In this document: one piece after another, positions 11,747 through 22,212 of the stretch
How the letters are laid out: each line of letters starts with the position of its first letter
Numbering within the stretch: position 1 is the first letter of the stretch
Source of the DNA: Linnemannia hyalina
Taxonomy: Eukaryota > Mortierellomycota > Mortierellomycetes > Mortierellales > Mortierellaceae
Direction of reading: 5' to 3'
Length of the DNA stretch: 64,000 nucleotides
NCBI GenBank assembly: GCA_019671135.1
Contig: JAHRHY010000013.1
Location: 1-64,000 of the forward strand
Notes under the pieces: model-generated
Databases searched by the model: none
What the model saw: only the letters and a program-made list of their open reading frames with translations
Told to the model about the DNA's origin: nothing
Translations under genes and position numbers: made by a program

Positions 11747-13270
11747 ATGCAGTACGTTCAGCTTACAATCGAGCTCATCACCAAGGCCTTCGAGACATTT
11801 TCTTCTAAGAAGGGAGTGGAGTTTACCAAGAAAGATGCAAATAAGATTTTTAAGGCGCTTGATGGGGATAAGGAAGTGGAGAGATACTACTTTTGTGGAG
11901 CAAAGTGCGTCAAGTCCAAGCGTAAATGCATGAAGGAAGTTGACGATGAAGGCATGCATTGTTATGTCCACGATCCTGCGCGCAAGTGTCAAGGCACAAC
12001 CATTAAGGGCGCTAATTGTGGTAGTGTAGCCAAAATTGGTCAAACATACTGTGGGCGTCATCAAGATCAAGATAGAGGTCATATAAAACGTGGTAACAAG
12101 AATGCACCTGTCGTTACGCGTCCCAAGTCTTCCAAGGCTTTAAAGAAGACACATACTTCTAAGTTTGTATCATCTGATGACGATATGACTTCCGAGGATG
12201 AAGAGCCGTCCGACGATGATGATGAAGAAGATAAAATTGCCGTCTCCTTTCCGTTGAGTCCAAAGGTAGTTGACATAACGTCCAAGAAAAATGTACCACT
12301 CGCTAATACAGGCATATGGATGCGTTATGCAACTAATCCAGCTTTTCTGTATGCAAAGAACTTTACTGTAAATGGCAAGTACATTATTAAGCTGAAGGAA
12401 AAGGATCTCTACGTTGTATTGTGTCCACCTGAGCTCATGGGCAAAAATCTTCCTGTACCGGAAATATCTGAAAAAGAGGCACGTATATTACAAAAGATGG
12501 GACTCCAAGAGGCAACTCCTGCAGATGTAGAAAAAATAGAAGAGTCTTCTGCTGATGATAAGAAGAAGACTCTTCGAAAGAAAAGGCCTTCAAAGATGCC
12601 CAAAAATGCAGAGCCATCTTCTAATGTAGACGTTTCTAAGGATGGAAAAGATGAACATACATTTGCACTGGCCACAACGGTGCATAACATTAGATCAGAG
12701 AAAGACATAGCACGTGCGAAGGACAGAGGATGGATGATTCATCCTAATAACGACATGCTTGAGTATGCAACTAAGTTTACGATGAATGGCAAGTACATTG
12801 TCAGGCTATCTGGAAAGAATACATACGTTGGCCTGTTTACGCTTGATGCTCTGCGCGGTGTCGGTGATGTTCCAGAGTTGGATATCTTGGAACGCTCCAT
12901 GCTTAGCAAGATGAAACTTCAACCATTGTCTGATGAAGAGAGAAAGACGCTTTTCAACGAGGAGATCGAAGTAGAAGAAGAAGTACCAGTAGAAGGACCA
13001 ACAGATAAATCCAAGGTGATATGGAAAAAACTTAACAAGTACTTGGAATATTCCGAGAATGTACTTGTAAATGGAATGCACATTCTCAAGATGCGCAAAA
13101 AAGACACTGTAATCGGCTTGATGACTGATGACCATATTGCTGCAGAGAATGTAGAATGTCATTCTCTTAGCCAGAAGGAAAAAGAGAAGTTGTTTGCTAT
13201 GGGATTTAAACCGCATGAGCATAAGCAAAGCTTGCCACAGAAAGATGAGAGCACATGTGAGGATGATAAA
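11747..13270 (+). pseudogene. Acidic multi-repeat protein, copy 2, 5' part (split by the 8.3-kb element)
   Basis: 5' part of a diverged acidic protein gene: the N-terminal Cys/His domain and three ~75-aa repeats (ending FAMGFKP) are present, but the acidic linkers are much shorter than in copy 3. At codon 508 (AAA, 13268-13270) the gene is interrupted by the 13271-21591 element. The open frame then runs through the palindrome end and stops at 13339, giving a foreign 23-residue tail that starts GGHPCSAPP. The remainder of the gene resumes in frame at 21592. With the insertion and one AAA removed, the frame would continue to 22089 (about 672 codons). The insertion is therefore recent compared with decay of the gene. 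Confidence 0.85.
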
Positions 13271-13721
13271 GGAGGCCATCCATGTTCGGCTCCACCAACC
13301 ATAGACTACAGTATAAAAATATCTGTCAACACCTATTAAAACAGTGTGTTCCTTGAGAGTACAACAAATCTCATCAGCTTTTTCCTTCCACCAGTCTCCA
13401 TTTTCTACATTCACCACCACTACTTTGTAACATCATCTACTTTAGCTGAGAAAGCCTTGGACATGATCATCTCATATTGGATCCTAGATATTACAGATAG
13501 TAATTTCCTTTCCAATATGAGATGATCATGTCCAAGGCTTTCTCAGCTAAAGTAGATGATGTTACAAAGTAGTGGTGGTGAATGTAGAAAATGGAGACTG
13601 GTGGAAGGAAAAAGCTGATGAGATTTGTTGTACTCTCAAGGAACACACTGTTTTAATAGGTGTTGACAGATATTTTTATACTGTAGTCTATGGTTGGTGG
13701 AGCCGAACATGGATGGCCTCC
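13271..13721. repeat. Left terminal palindrome H1 (210-bp arms, 31-bp loop)
   Basis: Arms 13271-13480 and 13512-13721 are perfectly complementary by eye, with a 31-base loop (13481-13511). Both outer ends read GGAGGCC inwards, the same terminus as E. A second copy, H2, caps the other end of the element and differs at one loop base (GGATCCTAG against GGATCCTGG). A transcript crossing it would form a 210-bp RNA hairpin. Confidence 0.95.
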
Positions 13722-14324
13722 TAGTAGAGCATTTGTTTTCGTGTTTATATAATTAGCGATGGTTACTAATATCTCCTTTTCATGATATATCCTATGTGTA
13801 TATCCAATATAGCACTCGTGATACTGGTGATGATGTAGTGGTAGTTTTAAAAAAAAGTTGGATCCCGATTTTTTAAAAAAGTAGCATAGTGGCTTTAACA
13901 AACATTGGTTGTTGGAAAGAAAGGGTAGCTGATACGTTTTTAATGGCGTTATTGCTACACTTTCTCAACAATATTCGACATTCGACATTTGACATTCGGC
14001 ATTCGATTCGACAGCTGACAAACTGTAGTTATTACCACAGTTATGATATTTGATATGAACGCATTTTGGATTACCTCGTGATTATTGTGATGTTTAATTT
14101 TAATACATTCTTGATAAACTCGTAAGTATTACAATGTTTAATGTTGACATACTTTAGGTAAGCCCACGATTTGCACGACGTTTAATATTATTACACTTTG
14201 GTTGACTTACAATTGTTATAGCATTTATTGTTATACAGATTGTAGGTAATTACGACAATGGTAAAAACAGAGATATCGCAATTAGACCATGTATTGTGGG
14301 TAGTTGTAGATATAACAATTATAT

Positions 14325-15500
14325 CGTTTAAAATAGACGTTCTTAAAACACATCACATATTTTATAATGCAAATGGCTATTATATTACAACGTTTCTATT
14401 GCATTTTGTGTGATAACAAGATAGAAAAAATGTGTTGTTAATAGAGTAATTATATCGTTAAAAATAGACGTTTCTTAAAACACATCACATATTTCGTGAT
14501 GCAAATGGGTATGAACATTGTAACATTTCTATCGCATTTTGTGTGATAATAAGGTAGAGAAAATGTGTTGTTAACAGAGTAATCATGTCGTTTAAAATAG
14601 ACGTTTCTTAAAACGTATCACATATTTCGTGATGCAAATGGGTATGAACATTGTAACCTTTCTATCGCATTTTGTATGATAATAAGGTAGAGAAAATGTG
14701 TTGTTTAAAGAGCAATTATGTCGTTAAAAATAGACGTTTCTTAAAACACATCACATATTTCGTGATGCAAATGGGTATGAACATTGTAACATTTCTATCG
14801 CATTTTGTATAATAACAAGACAGAAAAATGTATTGTTAACAGAGTAATTATGTCGTTTAAAATAGACGTTTCTTAAAACGTATTACATATTTCGTGATGC
14901 AAATGGGTATGAACATCGTGGCGTTTCTCTCGCATTTTGTGTGATAATAAGGTAGAGAAAATGTGTTGTTAACAGAGTAATTATGTCGTTTAAAATAGAC
15001 GTTTCTTAAAACGTATCACATATTTCGTGATGCAGATGGGTATGAACATTGTGACATTTCTATCGCATTTTGTGTGATAACAAGACAGAAAAAATGTGTT
15101 GTTAACAGAGTAATTATGTCGTTTAAAATAGACGTTTCTTAAAACGTATCACATATTTCGTGATGCAAATGGGTATGAACATTGTGACATTTCTATCGCA
15201 TTTTGTGTGATAATAAGGTAGAGAAAATGTGTTGTTTAAAGAGCAATTATGTCGTTAAAAATAGACGTTTCTTAAAACACATCACATATTTCGTGATGCA
15301 AATGGGTATGAACATTGTAACATTTCTATCGCATTTTGTGTGATAACAAGACAGAAAAAAGAAGTTGTTAACAGAATAATTATGTCGTTTAAAATAGACG
15401 TTTCTTAAAACGTATCCCATATTTTGTGATGCAAATGGGTATGAACATTGTGACATTTCTATCGCATTTTCTGTGATAACAAGACAGAAAAAGAAGTTGT
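14325..15500 (+). repeat. Subterminal tandem array, about nine ~130-bp units (left arm)
   Basis: Unit landmarks: TCGTTTAAAATAGACG, then TATCACATATTTCGTGATG (an imperfect dyad ATCAC/GTGAT), then GGGTATGAACATTGT, then TCGCATTTTGTGTGATAA. Unit starts fall near 14325, 14455, 14586, 14716, 14850, 14985, 15118, 15248 and 15387. The outermost (first) unit is the most diverged. Spaced dyads close to element ends resemble transposase- or initiator-binding iterons (inference). Confidence 0.85.
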
Positions 15501-15869
15501 ATAAATAAAAGTTATGTAGACTTAGGAAATGTCTATAAAATATCGTTTGTATACTTTGGTGGTTGGGAGAAAATTGGTGGTTACAAAAAAGTTGTCGCAA
15601 AACCGCCATGATGAAATACTTTGACATCTGGTTGAGGGGCTTGCTCCCCTATCGTGTTTATCGTTAATAGTTTTAAAAAATCCAAAAGTGTGTTATATAA
15701 AGGAATTTTTGCTAATAGTTTACGTTTAAATTCTCTTGAAATAGATGATATATGCATTATATTTCTATCCAATCTATCATGGAATATGAGATAACTTCTT
15801 TTATAGTGCAACAAATCTAAAAGTGTATTGTAGTATAGGCATTCTTCCTAATGGTTTACTAGTTATGCA

Positions 15870-16115
15870 ATGCCAACACTTAAAGAAATTAAGCAAATAA
15901 TAGCCATTTATATACATGAGCATCATATGCATCCTACAATGGCAATGTACTTGAGAGCTGTTTTGTTACGTGGTAAGTCTCAGCAAGAACTTAATGGTAT
16001 GTCAAAGGAAGAACTGTGGGGATTAGTAGACTTTTTTGCACCAGATTTACAAAAACATATGCATACAATTGGTGCATTATCATGGTCAGCATACCAAAAA
16101 TTTGCTTCAGAGTAA
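15870..16115 (+). CDS. Small 81-aa protein upstream of the initiator-like gene
   Basis: Intronless ORF starting MPTLKEIKQIIAIYIHEHH, the first gene of the central cluster of element B. Its middle, LRGKSQQELNGMSKEELWGLVDFF, looks helical and loosely SAP-like, but I do not recognise the family. Its stop is 55 nt before the initiator-like start, with a TTTTTAAAAA box (16121-16130) in the gap. The type C modules have a 90-aa gene in exactly this position (25397-25669 and 33108-33380); I see no clear sequence similarity to it, only similar size and place. The conserved position argues for a real gene. Confidence 0.6.
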   Translation: MPTLKEIKQIIAIYIHEHHMHPTMAMYLRAVLLRGKSQQELNGMSKEELWGLVDFFAPDLQKHMHTIGALSWSAYQKFASE

Positions 16116-16170
16116 AGTGGTTTTTAAAAAGTTTGTAGTACATATCTCTGCAAACAGTAAGCTTTTCAAC

Positions 16171-17823
16171 ATGTCCGCTATACCTAAATCCATTAACAAG
16201 GCGCTGAACTCATATGCCCATCTTATCTCTGATGTGGGCAAAGAGATTGCATTGCCTGGCAAACCGAAGACTGGCTGGAAAAAGTACTCAGAGATATTCT
16301 GCGATAGTTTAATACTCTGGGGATTGCACAACCGGGCTGCACTTGTTGACGAGCAGCGCAAAAACACCACTTCCAATATTCGCGAAGCTTTTAAAGACCT
16401 CGATGTTAGCCACTCCATGGTTAAAGTTGTTAACGAGGGTTATATCAAAGACAATAGTTTTTTTAGCTCTAAACTACTAGAAAAACATAGAAAAAAGTTT
16501 AGAAGTACGGCCTTATACCATGCAGGATATTTCAGCATTAAGGTAACGCTCAATGAACTGGAGGCCATCTCTTTAATTTCCGAGTTACCACCAATATTTC
16601 ATGAGCTTGAGGTTGACTATGTTATTCTCCATGATATAGACATTGCTACGGATTGTAGATATGTTACAAGCCGTCCAATTCTTCAGCAATACCTTCAAGA
16701 GAGATTTGGAGAAGATTTGGATATTGCCGACGATCTCCATAAGGTTGGTAACCACTGTCTCTCTTGGTTTGGAGTTACCGAAAAAGACCAAAAGGTCCGT
16801 TGTAAGGTTTATAACAAACTTGTACAGATGTTGGAGAGTGCTGAAGTAAAAATGTCGTTGGGTTCAAGAATGGAAAATTTTGTTATGGATGTGGATAAGG
16901 ACCTACATAAGAGACTTCGAAAGGCGAAGAAAACAGGTCTAACAAGACTTGAACTTACCTTTTATGGACAGGAGATATATACATTCTCCTATTATAAAGG
17001 AGTCTTGGATGCCATAAAGGAAGAGATCCAAGAATGTCCCACCTTCTGCGTAAAACACAAGGCATATTGGAAGTATATAGTTGGTAATATATCATCCATG
17101 GTAGGTATTCATGTAACAATGGGTGAAAAATCGGCATTCGCATATTGCCATTGGTGGAACTCTGTTACAGGTAAGAAGTATGGTTCATATCGTAACAATG
17201 TCGAGAAAGAGGAAGCAATGACGTTGTTAGCCAACTATAGCTTCAACGATAGACCAATATACTTTTTGGAGGTTGAGATGGATGAGAATAGCATCAAGGA
17301 TATTACAGTTACCAAGTACAAACGGCCTGACGAATGTACAGCAATAACACTTGTTGCAGGAGCACATAAAGGCATGTACCCATACATTTACGATGATGAC
17401 GTTTTACAATTCGAGGATATGGGTATAGTGGAGGTGGATAATGTAAAGATCCAATGGCCTGAGAGAAGAATCCGCAAAGGTGCACCACCAATTGTTGATA
17501 TTCATCTAGAAAACATGAATGGTGAGAATTTTATACAAGTCCATGATAGAGCTATCCACAAAGCAACATACAAAGCTGGATATAATGTACTTGAAATAAA
17601 TACCAGCTATACAGTCATAGCAATTGCAATGGATATGTATCACAACAAAGAATATATTTTTGCAACATTGTCCAACGGTATTAAAGTACGATGTGGACTT
17701 AGTTTAGAAACAAAGATCGTTGCATGGCTGGAAGAATATCCCGATGGCCAAGTTCCGTATATGAATTTCACCACATTGCAATGCAGAACTGTTCGCGGGT
17801 TCAAGGATATTTATATACGTTAA
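16171..17823 (+). CDS. Replication-initiator-like 550-aa protein (type B)
   Basis: Large intronless gene, convergent with the DDE gene (37-nt gap). Strongly conserved with the type C proteins at 23648 and 33427, notably at IDIATDC (156-162), VGNHCLSW (192-199), RCKVYNKLVQMLESAEV (210-226), LGSR (230-233), TRLELTF (258-264), AYCHWWNSVTGKKYG (323-337) and LLANYSFNDRPIYF. The order acidic strand / (R)YKVYNK / R-hydrophobic-E-hydrophobic resembles bacterial rolling-circle initiators of the Rep_trans type, where the tyrosine of IYNK is the nicking residue. This is a motif-level inference; no classical HUH is visible. Start chosen at MSAIPKS, which aligns with MSPTKES of type C and follows the TTTTTAAAAA box at 16121-16130; upstream in-frame ATGs overlap the 81-aa gene. 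A novel non-catalytic accessory protein is an alternative. Confidence 0.55.
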   Translation: MSAIPKSINKALNSYAHLISDVGKEIALPGKPKTGWKKYSEIFCDSLILWGLHNRAALVDEQRKNTTSNIREAFKDLDVSHSMVKVVNEGYIKDNSFFSSKLLEKHRKKFRSTALYHAGYFSIKVTLNELEAISLISELPPIFHELEVDYVILHDIDIATDCRYVTSRPILQQYLQERFGEDLDIADDLHKVGNHCLSWFGVTEKDQKVRCKVYNKLVQMLESAEVKMSLGSRMENFVMDVDKDLHKRLRKAKKTGLTRLELTFYGQEIYTFSYYKGVLDAIKEEIQECPTFCVKHKAYWKYIVGNISSMVGIHVTMGEKSAFAYCHWWNSVTGKKYGSYRNNVEKEEAMTLLANYSFNDRPIYFLEVEMDENSIKDITVTKYKRPDECTAITLVAGAHKGMYPYIYDDDVLQFEDMGIVEVDNVKIQWPERRIRKGAPPIVDIHLENMNGENFIQVHDRAIHKATYKAGYNVLEINTSYTVIAIAMDMYHNKEYIFATLSNGIKVRCGLSLETKIVAWLEEYPDGQVPYMNFTTLQCRTVRGFKDIYIR

Positions 17824-17860
17824 GAATGCTAATAGATAGTTTTTAAAAATTACAATGGGC

Positions 17861-19120
17861 TTACTTTGTACGCTTATATGATGGAATCTCCACTCCTGCA
17901 AAAATTTCACGTCGCTTATTAGTCGGCTCTTCCCGTTGTTTATCCTCGACATCCATAGTAGTCATCTCCAAGAACTGCTCTTGTAACTTTGTTATATCTC
18001 GTGCATTATGCAACATCTCATCCACTGGAATATAATCCAAGATTTGTTCCATTGCACCATTGGCATATGGAAAGTCGAAGCCATCTCTAATCCAGGCACT
18101 ATGAATGGGTTCCAGATTTAACTGCAGTAGTGCCACCATCTTCTTGATGTTCATAAGCAAGAGACACAATCGCAATTGCAAATTATATGTTTCTATCTTG
18201 GTTACCAACACTGGTTTCCTATTGTTGTGCTTCTCAAAGGTTGCTCCAAGATCTCCAAATTCGGCTTCTATCTGAGAGCGGAAACTGCCGAAAATCTTAT
18301 TGTAGTTAGTTTCATCTTGTGCAAGATCTTTCCCACGGCTTTTGCGAATTGGATAACAAAAGTTTTTCTTGCTCATGCTTGTTTCTTCTACTATTTTCTT
18401 AATGTATTGTGTGTACCCTCCATCCAATGCAATACAATCTAGCTCGTGGATGTGCTTATGTATCTTCATACCAACCAACATAGTACCATCGTTGTTATCC
18501 TTGCAAGGTAGCGATTTAGAGACTAGTATTGCCATGCCATTGCAATCGACACACACTTGCGTTCTTACACCAGATTTCTTCAGCTTGTAAGAGTACATGT
18601 CTGAGCTAGACTTTTCTTCACATGAAAGACGTGTATCATGACCATCCAAATGCAATGTTACATGTGGGAATAGTGGTGGATTCCTGAGTTTAGCAGAAAT
18701 CAAGCGTATAGGAAATGTGGAGAACATATTCGCAAGTGCATGGTTAATATGCTTCGAATGCACATTATAGTTAGTCTTGTAGAACTCTGTATGAATGGAG
18801 TGGAAACTACTTTTTGGTATGTGGGTTGACATTCCATCCATTGCCAAGCCTGCAACTAAGTGGTACAATATCAACAATCCTTTATCGACTTCTCTGTATG
18901 GACCTGGATACTGCTTGAGAGACCAAATAACTACAAGAAAGTAGAATACAGGAATTGCACCTAATCTTCTTATAAGTAAGTCTTTAACAGTTTTCATGTG
19001 TGCTACTAGCTTCAACGCAGTCCTATGATTATTGGATGGTTCTTGCGTAGGCCATTCTGCATCCAAAAAAGTCCATTCATCCTCTAACAACCGTTGAAAT
19101 AGGCGCTTTAAGTTTGCCAT
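17861..19120 (-). CDS. DDE transposase type B
   Basis: About 419 aa, homologous to type A along its whole length: RRLGAIPVFYFLVVIW, MPKSSFH-like IPKSSFHSIH, HVTLHLDGHDTR (first D), DCIALDGGYTQYI (second D), FRSQIEAEFGDLG (E). Presumed to recognise the GGAGGCC ends of element B, whose palindromes carry the same terminus. Start at MANLKRLF by alignment with types A and C; a longer reading (from 19174) would start in the inverted repeat. A TTTTTTAAAA box (about 19178-19187) lies ~60 nt upstream on its strand, and TTTTTAAAAA (17840-17849) fills the convergent gap after its stop. All catalytic residues are present and the frame is intact. Confidence 0.85.
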   Translation of the reverse strand: MANLKRLFQRLLEDEWTFLDAEWPTQEPSNNHRTALKLVAHMKTVKDLLIRRLGAIPVFYFLVVIWSLKQYPGPYREVDKGLLILYHLVAGLAMDGMSTHIPKSSFHSIHTEFYKTNYNVHSKHINHALANMFSTFPIRLISAKLRNPPLFPHVTLHLDGHDTRLSCEEKSSSDMYSYKLKKSGVRTQVCVDCNGMAILVSKSLPCKDNNDGTMLVGMKIHKHIHELDCIALDGGYTQYIKKIVEETSMSKKNFCYPIRKSRGKDLAQDETNYNKIFGSFRSQIEAEFGDLGATFEKHNNRKPVLVTKIETYNLQLRLCLLLMNIKKMVALLQLNLEPIHSAWIRDGFDFPYANGAMEQILDYIPVDEMLHNARDITKLQEQFLEMTTMDVEDKQREEPTNKRREIFAGVEIPSYKRTK

Positions 19121-19361
19121 GACTGTAATTACAACCTGGTAAACTATTAGCAAAAATTCCTTTATATAACACACTTTTGGATTTTTTAAAACTATTAACG
19201 ATAAACACGATAGGGGAGCAAGCCCCTCAACCAGATGTCAAAGTATTTCATCATGGCGGTTTTGCGACAACTTTTTTGTAACCACCAATTTTCTCCCAAC
19301 CACCAAAGTATACAAACGATATTTTATAGACATTTCCTAAGTCTACATAACTTTTATTTAT

Positions 19362-20537
19362 ACAACTTCTTTTTCTGTCTTGTTATCACAGAAAATGCGA
19401 TAGAAATGTCACAATGTTCATACCCATTTGCATCACAAAATATGGGATACGTTTTAAGAAACGTCTATTTTAAACGACATAATTATTCTGTTAACAACTT
19501 CTTTTTTCTGTCTTGTTATCACACAAAATGCGATAGAAATGTTACAATGTTCATACCCATTTGCATCACGAAATATGTGATGTGTTTTAAGAAACGTCTA
19601 TTTTTAACGACATAATTGCTCTTTAAACAACACATTTTCTCTACCTTATTATCACACAAAATGCGATAGAAATGTCACAATGTTCATACCCATTTGCATC
19701 ACGAAATATGTGATACGTTTTAAGAAACGTCTATTTTAAACGACATAATTACTCTGTTAACAACACATTTTTTCTGTCTTGTTATCACACAAAATGCGAT
19801 AGAAATGTCACAATGTTCATACCCATCTGCATCACGAAATATGTGATACGTTTTAAGAAACGTCTATTTTAAACGACATAATTACTCTGTTAACAACACA
19901 TTTTCTCTACCTTATTATCACACAAAATGCGAGAGAAACGCCACGATGTTCATACCCATTTGCATCACGAAATATGTAATACGTTTTAAGAAACGTCTAT
20001 TTTAAACGACATAATTACTCTGTTAACAATACATTTTTCTGTCTTGTTATTATACAAAATGCGATAGAAATGTTACAATGTTCATACCCATTTGCATCAC
20101 GAAATATGTGATGTGTTTTAAGAAACGTCTATTTTTAACGACATAATTGCTCTTTAAACAACACATTTTCTCTACCTTATTATCATACAAAATGCGATAG
20201 AAAGGTTACAATGTTCATACCCATTTGCATCACGAAATATGTGATACGTTTTAAGAAACGTCTATTTTAAACGACATGATTACTCTGTTAACAACACATT
20301 TTCTCTACCTTATTATCACACAAAATGCGATAGAAATGTTACAATGTTCATACCCATTTGCATCACGAAATATGTGATGTGTTTTAAGAAACGTCTATTT
20401 TTAACGATATAATTACTCTATTAACAACACATTTTTTCTATCTTGTTATCACACAAAATGCAATAGAAACGTTGTAATATAATAGCCATTTGCATTATAA
20501 AATATGTGATGTGTTTTAAGAACGTCTATTTTAAACG
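19362..20537 (-). repeat. Subterminal tandem array (right arm)
   Basis: Mirror copy of the ~130-bp array at 14325-15500, with the same unit order and the same unit-to-unit variants. Confidence 0.85.
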
Positions 20538-21140
20538 ATATAATTGTTATATCTACAACTACCCACAATACATGGTCTAATTGCGATATCTCTGTTTTTA
20601 CCATTGTCGTAATTACCTACAATCTGTATAACAATAAATGCTATAACAATTGTAAGTCAACCAAAGTGTAATAATATTAAACGTCGTGCAAATCGTGGGC
20701 TTACCTAAAGTATGTCAACATTAAACATTGTAATACTTACGAGTTTATCAAGAATGTATTAAAATTAAACATCACAATAATCACGAGGTAATCCAAAATG
20801 CGTTCATATCAAATATCATAACTGTGGTAATAACTACAGTTTGTCAGCTGTCGAATCGAATGCCGAATGTCAAATGTCGAATGTCGAATATTGTTGAGAA
20901 AGTGTAGCAATAACGCCATTAAAAACGTATCAGCTACCCTTTCTTTCCAACAACCAATGTTTGTTAAAGCCACTATGCTACTTTTTTAAAAAATCGGGAT
21001 CCAACTTTTTTTTAAAACTACCACTACATCATCACCAGTATCACGAGTGCTATATTGGATATACACATAGGATATATCATGAAAAGGAGATATTAGTAAC
21101 CATCGCTAATTATATAAACACGAAAACAAATGCTCTACTA

Positions 21141-21591
21141 GGAGGCCATCCATGTTCGGCTCCACCAACCATAGACTACAGTATAAAAATATCTGTCAAC
21201 ACCTATTAAAACAGTGTGTTCCTTGAGAGTACAACAAATCTCATCAGCTTTTTCCTTCCACCAGTCTCCATTTTCTACATTCACCACCACTACTTTGTAA
21301 CATCATCTACTTTAGCTGAGAAAGCCTTGGACATGATCATCTCATATTGGATCCTGGATATTACAGATAGTAATTTCCTTTCCAATATGAGATGATCATG
21401 TCCAAGGCTTTCTCAGCTAAAGTAGATGATGTTACAAAGTAGTGGTGGTGAATGTAGAAAATGGAGACTGGTGGAAGGAAAAAGCTGATGAGATTTGTTG
21501 TACTCTCAAGGAACACACTGTTTTAATAGGTGTTGACAGATATTTTTATACTGTAGTCTATGGTTGGTGGAGCCGAACATGGATGGCCTCC
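21141..21591. repeat. Right terminal palindrome H2
   Basis: Second copy of the 451-bp palindrome. Outer end GGCCTCC is followed by the AAA target duplication (21592-21594); inner flank CTACTA mirrors TAGTAG after H1. Its right arm contains an open frame from 21442 that reads straight into the downstream half of the acidic gene, so a chimeric 215-codon frame (21442-22089) exists. Confidence 0.95.
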
Positions 21592-22089
21592 AAAGATGCT
21601 GAGGGCGATAAAGATGCTGAGGATGACAAAGATGCGGTGGGTGATAAAGATGCTGAAGATGACAAAGATGCTGAGGGTGATAACGATGCTGAGGATGACA
21701 AAGATGCTGAGGGTGATAACGATGCTGAAGATGATAAAGATGCTGAGGATGATAAAGATGCTGAGGATGTTATGTGGAAAAGGTACCCTAAAGATAAAAG
21801 CTCCTCGGGTATAATCGTCATAGATAAAGACGAAATTAAATGGACAACATGTTCGTTTGACAAGAAGCATGAATATGCAACCAACTACCTTTTCGACGGA
21901 TGTCATCTGCTCAAGAGGTACGAAGAGGACATTATTGTTGGACTGCTGTATAAGATACCTGCAAACGGTGACAGTAACTATAGTCGAGACAAATTTACCA
22001 ACAACAAACAAAAGCAGAAGTTAATTGCCATGGGGTTCACGATCGAGGAATTGCCTAAATTGTACTCTCCAGATGTAAAGTTTTGGTAG
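21592..22089 (+). pseudogene. Acidic multi-repeat protein, copy 2, 3' part
   Basis: Continuation of the gene at 11747-13270. It opens with about ten copies of a hexapeptide repeat (DAEDDK/DAEGDK, an 18-bp minisatellite, 21595-21765). A fourth member of the ~75-aa repeat family follows (IKWTTCSFDKKHEYATNYLF ... LIAMGF), and the gene ends at PDVKFW. The insertion point of element B is at the edge of the hexapeptide tract. After the stop come TTTTAAAAA boxes (near 22116 and 22177) and the CCACCTA sequence that precedes E3. Confidence 0.8.
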
Positions 22090-22212
22090 TTGTTGAGACA
22101 GATGAAGAGTAGATATTTTAAAAACTATCCAATTGTCAACAGTTGGCATTTGTGGTTGTATATATAGCATGAACTTTTTAAAAATGTAACATGTCTTCGA
22201 CACTTCCACCTA

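Larger units (their letters stand above)
13271..15723 (+). repeat. Left long inverted repeat of element B
   Basis: Inverted partner of 19139-21591. Holds, from outside in: palindrome H1; an AT-rich stretch with two TTTTAAAA-type boxes (near 13847 and 13871); a TTCGACATT-type repeat patch (13970-14020) resembling the MITE at 56848-57081; the ~130-bp repeat array; and a segment ending GCTAATAGTTTAC. That last segment is imperfectly repeated just inside the unique region at about 15810-15860 (CTAATGGTTTAC). Open frames here (for example 15247-15627) are repeat artefacts. Confidence 0.95.
13271..21591. mobile_element. 8,321-bp palindrome-capped ITR transposon (element B)
   Basis: Complete element with GGAGGCC...GGCCTCC ends and an AAA target duplication (13268-13270 and 21592-21594) inside a protein-coding gene. 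It has 2,453-bp inverted repeats (13271-15723 and 19139-21591) of equal length that look identical apart from one base in the terminal palindromes. Each repeat begins with a 451-bp palindrome and continues with a subterminal array of ~130-bp repeats. The unique centre (15724-19138) holds three intronless genes: an 81-aa ORF, a 550-aa initiator-like protein and a convergent DDE transposase. The DDE enzyme and 3-bp duplication fit cut-and-paste or integrase-like insertion. The palindromic ends and initiator-like gene suggest an additional replicative stage (inference). Confidence 0.9.
19139..21591 (-). repeat. Right long inverted repeat of element B
   Basis: Inverted partner of 13271-15723, same length (2,453 bp). 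Its inner end lies just upstream of the type B transposase start, so that gene's promoter lies partly in the repeat. It contains the mirrored tandem array (about 19362-20537) and palindrome H2. The identity of the arms indicates recent formation or gene conversion. Confidence 0.95.

Noticed and set aside
14325..15500. CRISPR-like array
   Set aside because: Units are contiguous ~130-bp repeats without unique spacers, in a eukaryotic transposon.
15247..15627. 126-codon frame in both inverted repeats of element B
   Set aside because: It is made of the ~130-bp tandem repeats; duplicated only because the arms are identical.
21442..21591. 50-codon frame in the palindrome arm (MVVNVENGDWWKEK...)
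   Set aside because: Looks protein-like and has Trp-rich runs, but lies entirely in a perfect palindrome and has no independent diverged copy to test it. Not called as a gene.
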